DNA from: Lutjanus erythropterus
Taxonomy: Eukaryota; Chordata; Actinopteri; Lutjaniformes; Lutjanidae
Assembly: GCA_020091685.1 (NCBI GenBank)
Contig: CM034610.1
Span: 14,512,724 to 14,576,723 of the forward strand
Length of the DNA: 64,000 nucleotides
Direction: 5' to 3'
This document shows, piece by piece, positions 53,932 to 64,000 of this stretch. Made by a program: the position numbers and the translations under genes. The notes under the pieces are model-generated. The model had not been told where the DNA came from. It ran no database searches and saw nothing but the letters and a program-made list of their open reading frames with translations. Within the stretch, counting starts at the first letter, position 1. The number at the start of each line of letters is the position of its first letter.

Positions 53932-56340
53932 TTTTTGTCTCTGATATTCTTTCCCAGTCCTGCACATCAGCCTATATAATCCAGGTGTTCTTTCATTCAT
54001 TTCCTTTGTTTCACTGTCTTTCTAATGGAGATGCAGATAGCCCACCTTTTGAGTCGATCATTATGCATTACAAAGGCCTCATAATGCATCTAAAATACTC
54101 AGGGGAGGGCCTGTTCCTGAAAAGAATTTGGGGAGCCTGACTTTGTTTCACATTGTTGGCTTAAGAGCTCAATATGAGACTTGTAGCATTTATTTAACCA
54201 ATAAAATGTTGAATTAGCATTGAACGCACCATTAAAAATGATAGCACCAATAGTCTGAGAATAATCCAGAGTTGTGATGCTTTTAAAGATAAAAAATAAA
54301 AGCAGATGTGGGTAGCATTAGTGAGGTTAATCCCTAAAGGAACACACATTTGTTTCTTATTTTCACCATCCAACTCATGCTGTCCCGACAGTGTAAAAAC
54401 ATGCACTTTTTGAGCATTTTGAGGGAACTTTTTATCGTGTAGTTTTAATTGAAGATAAAACTCCATTGCTACTCACAAAATATACTGTGCTTTCAACGTT
54501 TTTACATTAATTACAACTGTAGAAATTTCTACACTGTAAACCATTTTAAGCTGATCAAAGTCATGAGTTTTAAAAATGTAAAACCAACTGAATTAAGTGA
54601 AGTTGAGAAAAGATTTAAGTGTATGAGGGAACAATGTGTTTTGTATCATATTTCATGATTATATTCAACATAAAATGAGAGAATATCACTTATTAATCAT
54701 GTTTTGTTATGTTTAATATGTATTGAAGTGTTTGGATGATTAATTTACTCAAGATTTTTTAAGAAATATAGAATGATTCAGAAAATGTAACATAAAGTTA
54801 ACCAAGAGTTTGTACGGATTCATAATGTACATATTAGATTAAGATTTGCCTCAATCAGCAGAATATAATACGCCACTGCATCACTTTATCTACAATTACA
54901 GCTCATTCATAATGACACAGGGAAAAGTGACTCACAGATCAAGGTGTTACGAAAATTTTCCTCAGCATAACACAAGAGGTACCAGTTTATAATAAATGAA
55001 GAAGAACATAAGAAAAAAGTGTTAGTGAGCAAACCAAGTGTTAGAGCAAACATGAAAGCATCAGAATCAGGAATTAAAAAGCGATTTTATGCAAACATGT
55101 TTCAAGGAGTACTTTAAAATGGGGCACTGATTCAGCAACCTGATGTCCTCAGACAGGGCAGTGTGTGTCACTGTGCATGTTATAGATACTGTAGGACAAA
55201 ACGTGGTATGACAATACATAGAAGATATTTTGGCTCCCATAGTTTGTATATATTTGAGATGGTACCTCAAGAAGAAACAAATGTTTAAAGGTAGAATATG
55301 CAGGGTTTGTTGGTTTCCATCAGAACCACCAGAAAGATGGCTGATTGTTGAGTCTCTTTCCTAGGTTTTCAAGTACTGATGCTTTGGATTAGTATAGTGT
55401 TGCAAGCACAGCAAAAATAATGAGAAAACAAGAAAAGACAGGCAGAAGGCAGGGTCTCTGCAGATACAGACACCACCACACACTTCTAGTGTCTTTTTAA
55501 GGGAAATCCTGCACAATATGCCTTTAAGTAGAATGTAAAATTTTGTGGTCACTGCTACGTGTTTATAGTGTTGTAGTTGCAGAATTTAGCTTTACCACTA
55601 GAGGGCAACAAACACTCATATACCCACGATGAATTTCCATTGACTGTATGTGAATTTCTGGACAAACAGGCCTCTTAAGTGTGTGCCTCAGAATTACCTG
55701 TAAACAAAAGGGATTGAATTTGCATTCAGCAATACTAAGCAGTTTAAATGCCCTTAACACTTCCTTTTCTGATACCTTATCCTGGTTCATAAATGCAATT
55801 TGCATTATTGACAGATAAAAGTGATAGTCAAACCAATGACATTGCATCAGAAAACTGTGGTCAAACACCAAAGATATGAAATATGTGCAAGAGCAAAGCA
55901 TCTCTCAGCTGCCTCAGCTCCCAGTGATCAGTGATTCCTCCTCCTTTATAATCACCATAAAACCCATTGTGCCATCTGCTGGCGAACAAATCAAGTGCAT
56001 ATGGGGTCTGGCAGACAGCTTCTCCAAATATTAAAATTAGCAAGAAAAGGCTGAGGAATTTTGGCATATCTAAAAGGGAAAAATACCCCTGATTATAGGC
56101 AAATTAATTATGCATCTGATTGGAGGAGATGTCTCCAACAGACTGTACGAATTGGATATGAATTTGCAAATGTGACTGAGTGCTAGAGGCCTATATAAAT
56201 CTGGTTATTACTGGAAATACTTTTGCACTCGAATGCGTCTCAGCCAATCGCAGCGTTCAGTGCAAGCAGCTGATTATTTTTGCTGGTGTAAAATGTAGTT
56301 TAAATTAATAATTAGCCTATCAATGAGATGAAAAGCTGTA
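53932..56340. other. Intergenic DNA between Tc1 remnant and prr12
   Basis: AT-rich. Holds the MITE at 55285-55527 and a 68-codon minus frame at 56067-55861 that begins like a signal peptide (MPKFLSLFLLILIFGEAVC) but has no known relative or splice support. Nothing else recognised. Confidence 0.35.
55285..55527. mobile_element. MITE with TTAA ends (243 bp)
   Basis: Left end TTAAAGGTAGAATATGCAGG, right end CCTGCACAATATGCCTTTAA; inverted and TTAA-flanked. Same family as the fragment near 5299. No coding capacity. Confidence 0.7.
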
Positions 56341-57315
56341 AAAAAGAAAGCACGGCCAGTTGGCAGACTGTGGGCCGGTGAATGGAGGTCACCGCAGACA
56401 CTGAGTGAGTCTCAGCGGTGAGGCAGAGAGGGGGAGAGGGAGGACGGACAGCGGCCAGCCGCCTTCAAAAATGGCGTCTCCGGAGGAAAATGAGTAAAAA
56501 ATATTAAAACGCGGCCTGCTTTCTTTACACTTCCTCGTTCGGTTTTCATGTTTTTTCGCACTCTTTCTGCATTTTTCTCTAGTGTGGTTAAACTCGTCGT
56601 CGCTTTTACTTGAAAGGCTGAGGAAAGCAGAAATATGGGGAGCGAGCATTTGGGGAAATAAAAGCAGCCCTGTTTTATTTTGATGCGTCGTTACAGACAG
56701 CTAGCATCTGCTGCTAGCCCACAGCTCTGCTCCGGAGGGGGGTGGGAACCATTTGCATGCAAAGAAGAAAAAAAGGTTGTGAAATTGAAGGATTTCTTTT
56801 CTCGTCTATTTGTGTGGGAATGGTTGGTACCAACGTGGCCCGTCGTCGATTACAATCTTTTTCTGGTGCTAGCATCGTAGCAAAGACTAGCCTAAAGAAA
56901 GGGGAGGAGAGACGGTGAAAAAGGACGCATTCAAATCAAATGTTTATCAGCAATTCGCCCATCATCGCCGGCCCAATCCGCGGCATCTTCATCATGACCG
57001 TGACTGATTTTGGACTAAATCTGCATTCGTGGAAATGATAAACGTGAAAGGCGTCGGAAAAGGAGAAAGACTGGCTTTTTTTGGAGGTGGTTGGATTATA
57101 ACCCCGTAGACCCCCCTCTCTTTTTTCATCCAGCTTTCTCCTCCTCCCCTCCATTTCTCTTTCAATATGCTGTTTTCCACTCCTGAGGACTTGCTTATGA
57201 AACCGGGGAAAATAGCCTGAAACCGAGAACGGGAAAGACTGGATTTTTTTCGGTAATCTCCTCTGCGACGGTCTCGTTGCTTTCGTCCTCATCGCACACA
57301 TTGTACACCACATAA
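56340..57315 (+). promoter_or_regulatory. prr12 promoter and 5' UTR with a short upstream frame
   Basis: Sequence turns CpG-rich at about 56390. AAAATGGCGTCTCC at 56468-56481 resembles the YY1 site often found at vertebrate promoters just downstream of the transcription start. If transcribed, its ATG opens an eight-codon upstream frame (56471-56497). The long leader up to 57315 has further ATGs. Start site inferred from composition only. Confidence 0.5.
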
Positions 57316-57398
57316 ATGGATAGAAATTACCCGGGAACAGGATTTGGCGATTTGGGCGCAGGAGCAGGATGGAGTTACGAGAGATCGGCAAAAGCAAG
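57316..57398 (+). CDS. prr12: prr12 exon 1: start codon
   Basis: Encodes 27 residues, [10 protein letters not shown] to YERSAKA, plus two bases of a Ser codon, then a GTATGC donor. Exon 2 starts after a TATAG acceptor with LVYGSSRSS. Reading through the donor gives no PRR12-like protein, so the splice is firm. Confidence 0.95.
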
Positions 57399-60300
57399 GT
57401 ATGCATTGGATTCAGACAATGTGCATGCATCACTGGTACTTTGCAGGGCACACGGTGTGGCCCATGTAAACAAATTGTCGCCACTGGGTTCATATATAGT
57501 GCCATGCCTTTGCCATTATGTGTAGTGCATTGTCATCCAAACAGTTGCATAGTAATAATATTATAAACAGGGAATGGAGCAGTGTGCGTGTCGTGGGGGT
57601 GGGCGGGGTGGAGAAAGGAAAAGGTTGGGGATATGAATTGTGTGATTGACAGACGTGGGTTTTAGGTGGACCTGGCGGGTTGGAGGTGGGGGTATGTCTG
57701 GAGCATCCATAGGAATTATTGTTCCCTGTGTGTGCAGGCCTGGACACAGAGCCTGATAGATAAATTCACTGGATTGATGGGAAGCTGCAAAGAGTGCAGA
57801 CGCAGCAAACCTCATCACAGCAGCCCCCCTGACAGACATCAACAAGGACTAATACATATTAACCAGCGTGATACATTAAATGCAACATTATTTAAATTCT
57901 TGCATTGCAATGAAAATGAGAAGTAAAAATCCTGAGGTGCAGGTGGTGCCAGACTCTTACAACTGATATTTCAAATGCATTTTGTAATGCAAGCGTGATC
58001 TAGATAATTGGTGGTGGGTTTTGGATGATCTATGTTAATTTGCATAATTAAATTGTTGAATACATTATCCTCACTGCACCAAACTTGCATTTTACTGTTT
58101 CTCTAAAATACAAAATAAGGCTAGGGTGTATTTATAAGCTGATGAAGAATGGCTAGACTGTGCAAGATAGCTCTGTCTTTTAGCTTTAGCCTGCAAGCTA
58201 GCGTTATGTTGCATGGAAGTCAGTTGAGGCCTGTGCACGCCAGCATCATTGCCTTTTATTTAGCTGCACATATTTGAGATATTTAGACCTAGATCTAGCT
58301 GCCTAAATATAGTCGAAAGCCACTGTGCTCCTGTGAGAGGAGATATTTGGCTAAACAAACGTGGCTAGTTGCTGATGTTTGCATGCAGCTTAGCATGCAT
58401 TTGCGTCGACTTGCACCATCCAGCTGTTAGCTACATCCACATAATCAATGGTTGCAGAGGAATGAGTCGTTTGTCTTTGGTTTAAATTGAGGAAACTGTA
58501 TTTTCACTTGAGCTAAATCTACACTCTTGTTATGAATGGTTTATTTACACGTTAAAAGACTGGCCTTGCAGTTTGGGCCTAGTCTCTGCATTTCTACCAT
58601 AGCTGCTGTGCATTGCTGCTAGGCGGTGCTACCAACAGCAAAAATGCTAGCATGTTAACTGGCTGGTCAGCCAGCCAGCCACGCATTTCATCTGTTTGTA
58701 GTAAAGCAAAGTTCTGCAACTAGCAAATCCTTAGTGTTGAATAAGAAGCTTGTTTAGTTTGTAAATTTCTAAATTATATAGTGGTTGACTTTTGTGGGAG
58801 TATTATAATAATTGCAAATTAACTATCCCATTACTTTTGCATGATACTCACATTGCTGGTTTGACAGATTTGCATGTACTGTAATAAACTTTGCCATACT
58901 GTTCAAGTTTGTAATTCTGGCATGGATAATTAATTTAGATATTGATAGGAGCCTTAATCTCAAATATAAATCAGACTGATCAGGGATTTCCACATGTATG
59001 CCACTGCTCAGAAATTACACATGGAGACCAAGCAAATGAACAGACCTGGGGTGACTTCTGATTTGTTGTTGTTTGTTGTTTTTGTGTTGTTGTTTTTTTA
59101 TTATTGAAGAACAGTTTCCTTGCATGGCATATTTTGTGTATTTTAAAAATGATCCCAGCCTAGACAGACTTTTGTCAAGGGTCACATTTTAGGTTTATGT
59201 AAATCTACTCTGAAATTAATGACACTTCACCCCCCCCCCATCCCCTTCCTCCTCGTATAGTCTTGTATATGGGAGTTCCAGATCATCCCACCCTGAGTCT
59301 GAGCTCCTTCACCGTCAAGCCTACGCCACCCCACACCCTCTGCAGGGCTATGCCACCAATCACCACCCAGGGAGCTCTGGCCAAGGCGGGGCTTGGGGAG
59401 CAGCTGGACGGAGTTTGGGTGAGATAAATGTCATACCTTCCATGTCACCACCATAAGGGGCCCAGGCAATGAATTATTGTGTCTCTCCTTGCAGGCCCTC
59501 GTAGATTATTGTCATTGAAAAATGTGCACATTAGAGCTCAATTGAGTTGAAGCCCTAGATGTTGAAGCCTCATTTCAGAAAAAGCCTGTAGTCGCAGCGT
59601 TCACTCTCATACAGTTTACAGAGAACTCAAGGGTTGTTTTTTACTTAAGTACACTCAGAACTACTTACTTCCTGATTCTAATTTGTATGTGTGGTAGCAC
59701 ATTCTTGAAATAGTCTTTCATGTTTTGCAGAAGATTAAATCTAGATAGTTAATCCTCTCTCTTATATTATTTATTAAGACTGTTCAAATTAGCATTCTTA
59801 ATCAATTGATCAATTTTTGTGGTTCTGTCTTTCCTTCTCAAAGGTCTGTCGGGGCTCTTTGACACTGGCCTTCACCACGCCAGCCCCTCTGCCCCAGATG
59901 CCTCCGTCATGAATCTGATCTCAGCCTTGGAGTCCCGGGGTCCCCAGCCTCCACCCTCCGCCTCCTCCCTTCTCTCCCAGTTCCGCACACCATCCTGGCA
60001 GACAGGTGGGGCTGTGTTAGATCTTCCCTCATGTGTTGACATTCAAACAGGCCCCACAGTCAATGTGACATTTAAAGAGCCTCCCAGTGTTTGGCTGCAT
60101 TATTATTCTGATGGTGTTTGCTATTTAAACATTTTGTTGAATACTTTTAAAATATTTTTTGCTTTCATTATTTAGTAATTTAAATGGTATCTTGGTGCAT
60201 TGTGAGTAATTTTTCAATATGTGTTCCTTTTTTTTAACAGCGATGCACACACCTGCTCCTCCTGAACTCTTCATCTCTGGAGCCCTTCCTGGCTCTGGCT

Positions 60301-63300
60301 CCTTCCCCTCCTCCTCAGCTCTCTCAGCCTATCAGCATCCAGCATCCTTCTCTGGCCGCTCTTTTCCCGCTGCCTCCCTTTCACTCCAGGACACACCTAC
60401 GTTTAGTCCCACATCCAACGGCCTGCTCTCCCCACACGACCCCCTGCTACACATCAAGGCCCCTTCCCAGTCCAGCCTGGGCTTTGATAGACTCCTGTCC
60501 TCACAGGGTGCTGCCGCAGCCGCCTACAGGGGCAGCCAGGATCCCACGAGTGCCACATCAGCCCAGGCGTCCTCTGCCAGGCACCTGCAGTCACACCAGT
60601 TCAACCTGCTGTCGTCACAGCTGCAGGACCAGTCCTCCCAGCTGTACAATGCATCTGTCTTTTCCTCAGCCCAGCCCCAACCTCAATCCCAGTCCCAGTC
60701 CAACTCGGCTCAGGAGCGGGCCGTGCCCCGTCAGGACAGCGTCATCAAGCACTACCAGCGGCCCACGCCAGCTCAGTCGCAGCTCTCATCCTCTGCTGCC
60801 CACTCCCTCCAGCACTACCTCAGCTGTGGAGGGGCGGGGTACCAGCAGATTGCCACCCATCACAGGCACGCTGGCCTTTCCTGCAGCCCGCTGGGCGACC
60901 AGAGCCCTTCCTCTGACCACAAGCCCACCTCTCGCACTGAACAGTATCGGCCAATCATCCAGCCCCCCTATTCCTCCACCTCCTCCTCCTCCTCCTCGTC
61001 TTCTTCAGCTGGGAAAGGAACCAAAAGCAGCTCCAGCAGTGGCTACTCTTCTGCCAGTTCAGCGTCATCCTCAAGAACTCCTCACACCCCTCCCTCTGCT
61101 TCTTCTACCTCCTCTTCCTCTTCCTCTTCTTCTGCCACCTCTGGGGCTCACCCTTCCAATTCCATCCCCACCTCCAGCTCCAGCGCAGCCCCCTCTAGGC
61201 AGCAGCCACCCCCTCAGCCTGCTCCTCCTCCCCCGACCCCACAGCAGCCCCCTGCCACCTCCACCTCAGCCCCGCAGTCTCTCCCCAAATCCTGCCTCTC
61301 AGGCTACGGCTCTCCTGTGCCCCCAGTGAAGACCCCCACCTCTGCTCTTACAGGTCAGACCCCACCCCAACAACAGGCACAGTCATATTCCCCCAATCAG
61401 CCCCCAACTTCCCACTTGGCTCAGTCCTACGGAGGCTTCAGCTCACCACAAGCCCAAGATTTGAGCTCAGGTACGGGCGGGAAAGGTTATGGGAGTTTAG
61501 GAGGGCGAAGCCAGTCATACTCCACTGATATATATGGAGCTGACTCTGCTTATGGATCACTTCCATCCTCTTTGGGTGGAGCTGGAAGCCCATCACTAGG
61601 CTACGGAGCCCCAGGTCACTCCCCTGCACTTTTAAGGTCAAGTGGTTCATCAGGTAGTGGAGCATCGGGGGGAGGAAGCAGTAGTGGCGCAGGAAGTGGG
61701 AACTCTGGGTCAGGAGGAGGAGGAAATAGCATGAGCAATGAGAGAGGTGGAGGTAGCGGTGGAGGATCTTATCATATTCCAGACTCCAGCCCCTCTCCAT
61801 CAGGCAACTCAGGCATTATCCGTCCAGGGTTGCACTCGCCAGTGCCCACCTGCCCCACGCAATCTCCCGGAGGTGCAGGCTCTAATAAATACATCTCCTC
61901 AGTCCTCTCCCCCACCTTCCTCGCCTCCCCGCAAGGCTACCCCGACACCAGAGGCCCCCCATCCCAGCCTCAGTCCTATCACTCAGCCTCCTCCAAATCA
62001 AAGGCGGACACCTCCATGCTTGGAGTGGGCTCGCAGAGATCCCAAGAGGAAGTAGACGATGACGATGAGTTTTTGATCCAACACTTGCTTCAGGCGCAAG
62101 CGAGTCCTGCCCCACAGGCTGCCCACCACCACCCTCAACAACAACCCTCACAGACATCCCAGCAAACACAGCCTCAGCCCCAGTCCGTGCCCCCAACCAC
62201 TGATTCAGGCAAAGGAATGAGCTATGACATGGGTAAGACCTCCGAAGAGAGGTACCACCCCCAGAGTGTCATACGTACCCACAGTGCGACGTCCACTGCG
62301 GGGTCTGCAGGGTCCATCTCAGGGCTTGAGAACCAGTTGGAGATGTCATTAAAGAAACAACACCAACAACACCATCATCAACAGCAGCAGCAGCAGAGGA
62401 ACGAGCGGGCTGTTGGAAGCAGCAGGAGCAGTGGAGGGAGAGGCAGCACTGAGCAGGTGCACTCCCACCTCCATCACCATGACAACCTAGGCTCAGTAGT
62501 CCACTATGGGAGGGGGGATCCGTACAGCCAACACTCCCTTGCTCCCCAGCACTCCTCGCATAGTCAGCATGTGTCCTCTCACACGCAGATACCGTCCCAC
62601 ACCCAGATGGAGCTCCAAAAGAAGCCACAGGAGCGTGCAGAGATCCCCTATCCTCGGAAAACACCAGAAGTCCAGCAGCAGCATTCCCAATCTCAAGCTG
62701 CTGCCTCCCTCATGGACTCTCCCACTGACCAGTCCCGTCAGCCACCACACCTGCTTCAGTCGGTGCTGTCCCACACCACCCGCAACAAGCTGGAGCCTCA
62801 TCCACAGCACCACAAGATGGACTCTCATCGGCAACACCAACAGCACCACAAAATGGACTCCCACCAACCGCATCAGCAACACCCGAAAATGGACTCCCAC
62901 CCTCAGCATCAGCAGCACCAGAAGATGGACTCCCATCAGCACCAACAGCACCACAAACTTGATTCTCACTCACAACACCAACAGCACCATAAAATGGACT
63001 CTCACCCCCAACAGCAGCACTCTATTAGCCAGCAACAGGCTGTGATGGAAAGTGCTGGTGGAGCACTCGGCTCAAGTAAACATCAGGCTCAGTCACAATC
63101 CACCACCCAGCTCCAGCTTCAACTCCAGTCACAGGCGTTGGAGGTGGCAGCGGCTCACTACAACCACGGCCCCCCTCCACATCAGCACGAGCAGAGCCAG
63201 GTCAAACAAAGCTCGGTGGTGTCTTCGTTAGACATGCTGGAGCGCTCCCTTTCCCAGACCTCCAGCACGGACGTAGCTGTCGCAGAGGACAGACGCGGTG

Positions 63301-64000
63301 GAGCAGGCAGCGGAGGGAGGAGCGGAGGTAGCAGTGAGCGTCACAGACAGCAGGAGCAGCAGCAGCAGAGGCAGCACCCATCCCACCACCATTCGCAGCA
63401 ACACTCGGCCTCTGAGCTCCACTCCTTCCTCTCTGAGCCCGACATTGGCTTATCAACCCCGTCTCACATGCACCACCTCTCGCAGCACCACCCACAGCAG
63501 CAGCAACAGCAGCAGCACCCCAGCTCTCAACACCAACAAACCCACTCCCATCACCCTCACTCCCAACCCCACCCTCACCACATACCCCCGCCCTCTGCCT
63601 CTGCCCACTCCCAGCCTCAGCCTGACCCGCAGCAGCCGCTCTCCTCCCAACTCACCCCTCAGCAGCAGAGCCAGCTGGACCAGCAGCGCTCTGAGCAGCA
63701 CCAGTTTGACACCGTCAGCCCGGTGGAGAAAGCCGACCAGAATCAACAAAGTAACCGCTTTGTACCCCTGACATCCATCTGCTTCCCGGACTCTCTCCTT
63801 CAGGACGAGGACCGTTCCTTTTTTCCAGGAATGGAAGACATGTTTTGTGCCGAGGACTACAAGTCAAGCTGCGCTGGAGGTGCCGGACCCGGACAGGAGG
63901 AGATGAATGAAAGCCATGCTGGGCAGGAGGGAATGGACTCCATGAAAGCCGGACAGAGTGCAGGTGGAGCAGGGGGAAGTAGTGGCGCTAGCTACGACAT
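57316..64000 (+). CDS. prr12: Proline-rich protein 12 (PRR12), N-terminal two thirds, runs off the window
   Basis: A large nuclear, chromatin-associated protein related to QSER1; human PRR12 (about 2036 residues) has AT-hooks and its loss causes a neuro-ocular syndrome. Exons seen: 57316-57398, 59261-59418, 59844-60005 and 60241 to beyond 64000. All junctions are GT-AG and phase-consistent, giving 1387 codons here with no stop. The start [16 protein letters not shown] is the conserved PRR12 N-terminus. Further conserved pieces are [29 protein letters not shown] and [16 protein letters not shown]. The fourth exon is rich in Ser, Pro, Gln and His. An acidic patch ([16 protein letters not shown]) lies near residue 740, and [18 protein letters not shown] near 1310. 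The AT-hooks and C-terminus lie to the right of the window. Confidence 0.96.
57399..59260 (+). other. prr12 intron 1
   Basis: 1.9 kb, GT to AG, with no clear repeat element or coding frame. The first part (57560-57680) is G-rich. Confidence 0.7.
59261..60005 (+). CDS. prr12: prr12 exons 2-3
   Basis: Exon 59261-59418 encodes [11 protein letters not shown], then [19 protein letters not shown] up to GRSL. Exon 59844-60005 encodes [19 protein letters not shown], then [13 protein letters not shown] and [10 protein letters not shown]. Both track mammalian PRR12 closely. A run of nine to ten C bases and a pyrimidine tract precede the exon 2 acceptor. Confidence 0.94.
60241..64000 (+). CDS. prr12: prr12 exon 4 (giant exon, incomplete)
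   Basis: Open for 3760 nt from the AG acceptor to the window edge. Content in order: conserved [19 protein letters not shown]; Ser/Gln-rich stretch; Ser/Pro-rich low-complexity region (60960-61300); Gly/Ser-rich region (61620-61770); acidic patch; Gln/His-rich region with the KMDSH repeat (62814-63023); poly-Gln and His/Pro runs (63340-63640); conserved [14 protein letters not shown]. The exon throws up many long frames on both strands because of its GC-rich repetitive codons; only this frame is the gene. Confidence 0.95.
62814..63023 (+). repeat. Six-copy KMDSH tandem repeat inside prr12
   Basis: Six units of 36 or 33 nt encode KMDSH followed by six or seven mostly Gln/His residues (for example [12 protein letters not shown]). 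They start at 62814, 62850, 62886, 62922, 62955 and 62991, residues 993-1062. One unit has KLDSH. A degenerate KLEPHPQHH precedes the array. Units differ at synonymous sites, so the array is not freshly duplicated. Confidence 0.95.

Noticed and set aside
56936-57505. 189-codon minus-strand frame across prr12 exon 1
   Set aside because: Overlaps the conserved prr12 start on the opposite strand and resembles no known protein.
60484-61329. 281-codon plus-strand open frame in prr12 exon 4
   Set aside because: It is the +1-shifted shadow of the real prr12 frame, made of Pro/Ser/Leu codons; the true frame runs open through the whole exon and matches PRR12.
62269-62969. Long antisense frames opposite prr12 exon 4 (131, 158 and 98 codons)
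   Set aside because: Antisense reflections of repetitive Gln/His/Pro codons; no similarity to a known family.

Overview
This is vertebrate nuclear DNA, almost certainly from a ray-finned (teleost) fish. It holds widely spaced multi-exon genes with GT-AG introns. The proteins resemble those of mammals but carry fish-type differences. The intergenic and intronic DNA is full of repeat types common in teleosts: TTAA-flanked MITEs, hAT-like MITEs, a Tc1-type transposon and L2-like LINE fragments. There are no bacterial, plasmid or phage features and no convincing tRNA, rRNA or CRISPR.

Layout. (1) 1493-15673, minus strand: a complete 18-coding-exon carnitine O-palmitoyltransferase 1 gene of 785 codons, best read as the fish counterpart of CPT1C. 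Its untranslated first exon lies near 22650-22800, beyond a 7 kb repeat-rich intron. (2) 28162-44550, minus strand: a complete 19-exon BRSK1 (SAD-B) kinase gene of 858 codons, with a GC-rich upstream region at 45240-45960. (3) 50722-52392, minus strand: a two-exon gene for a 49-residue twin-CX9C protein with COX17-like spacing but without the COX17 copper-binding Cys pair. (4) 57316-64000, plus strand: the first 1387 codons of PRR12, which runs off the right edge inside its very long fourth exon. Every exon set was checked by splice sites, phase and total length divisible by three.

How they relate. The genes do not form an operon or pathway. CPT1 handles long-chain acyl-CoA, BRSK1 is an LKB1-activated neuronal polarity kinase, PRR12 is a nuclear DNA-associated protein, and the small CX9C protein is probably a mitochondrial intermembrane-space protein. 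In human, CPT1C and PRR12 are neighbours on 19q13.33 and BRSK1 is on 19q13.42, so the block is conserved synteny.

I see no dramatic new system. The best candidates for follow-up are the CX9C protein lacking copper ligands, a fish CPT1C that keeps catalytic and malonyl-CoA residues, a perfect 33-bp inverted repeat in the CPT1 first intron, a six-copy KMDSH repeat in PRR12, a GC-AG intron in brsk1, and a 66-bp alternating pyrimidine-purine tract.
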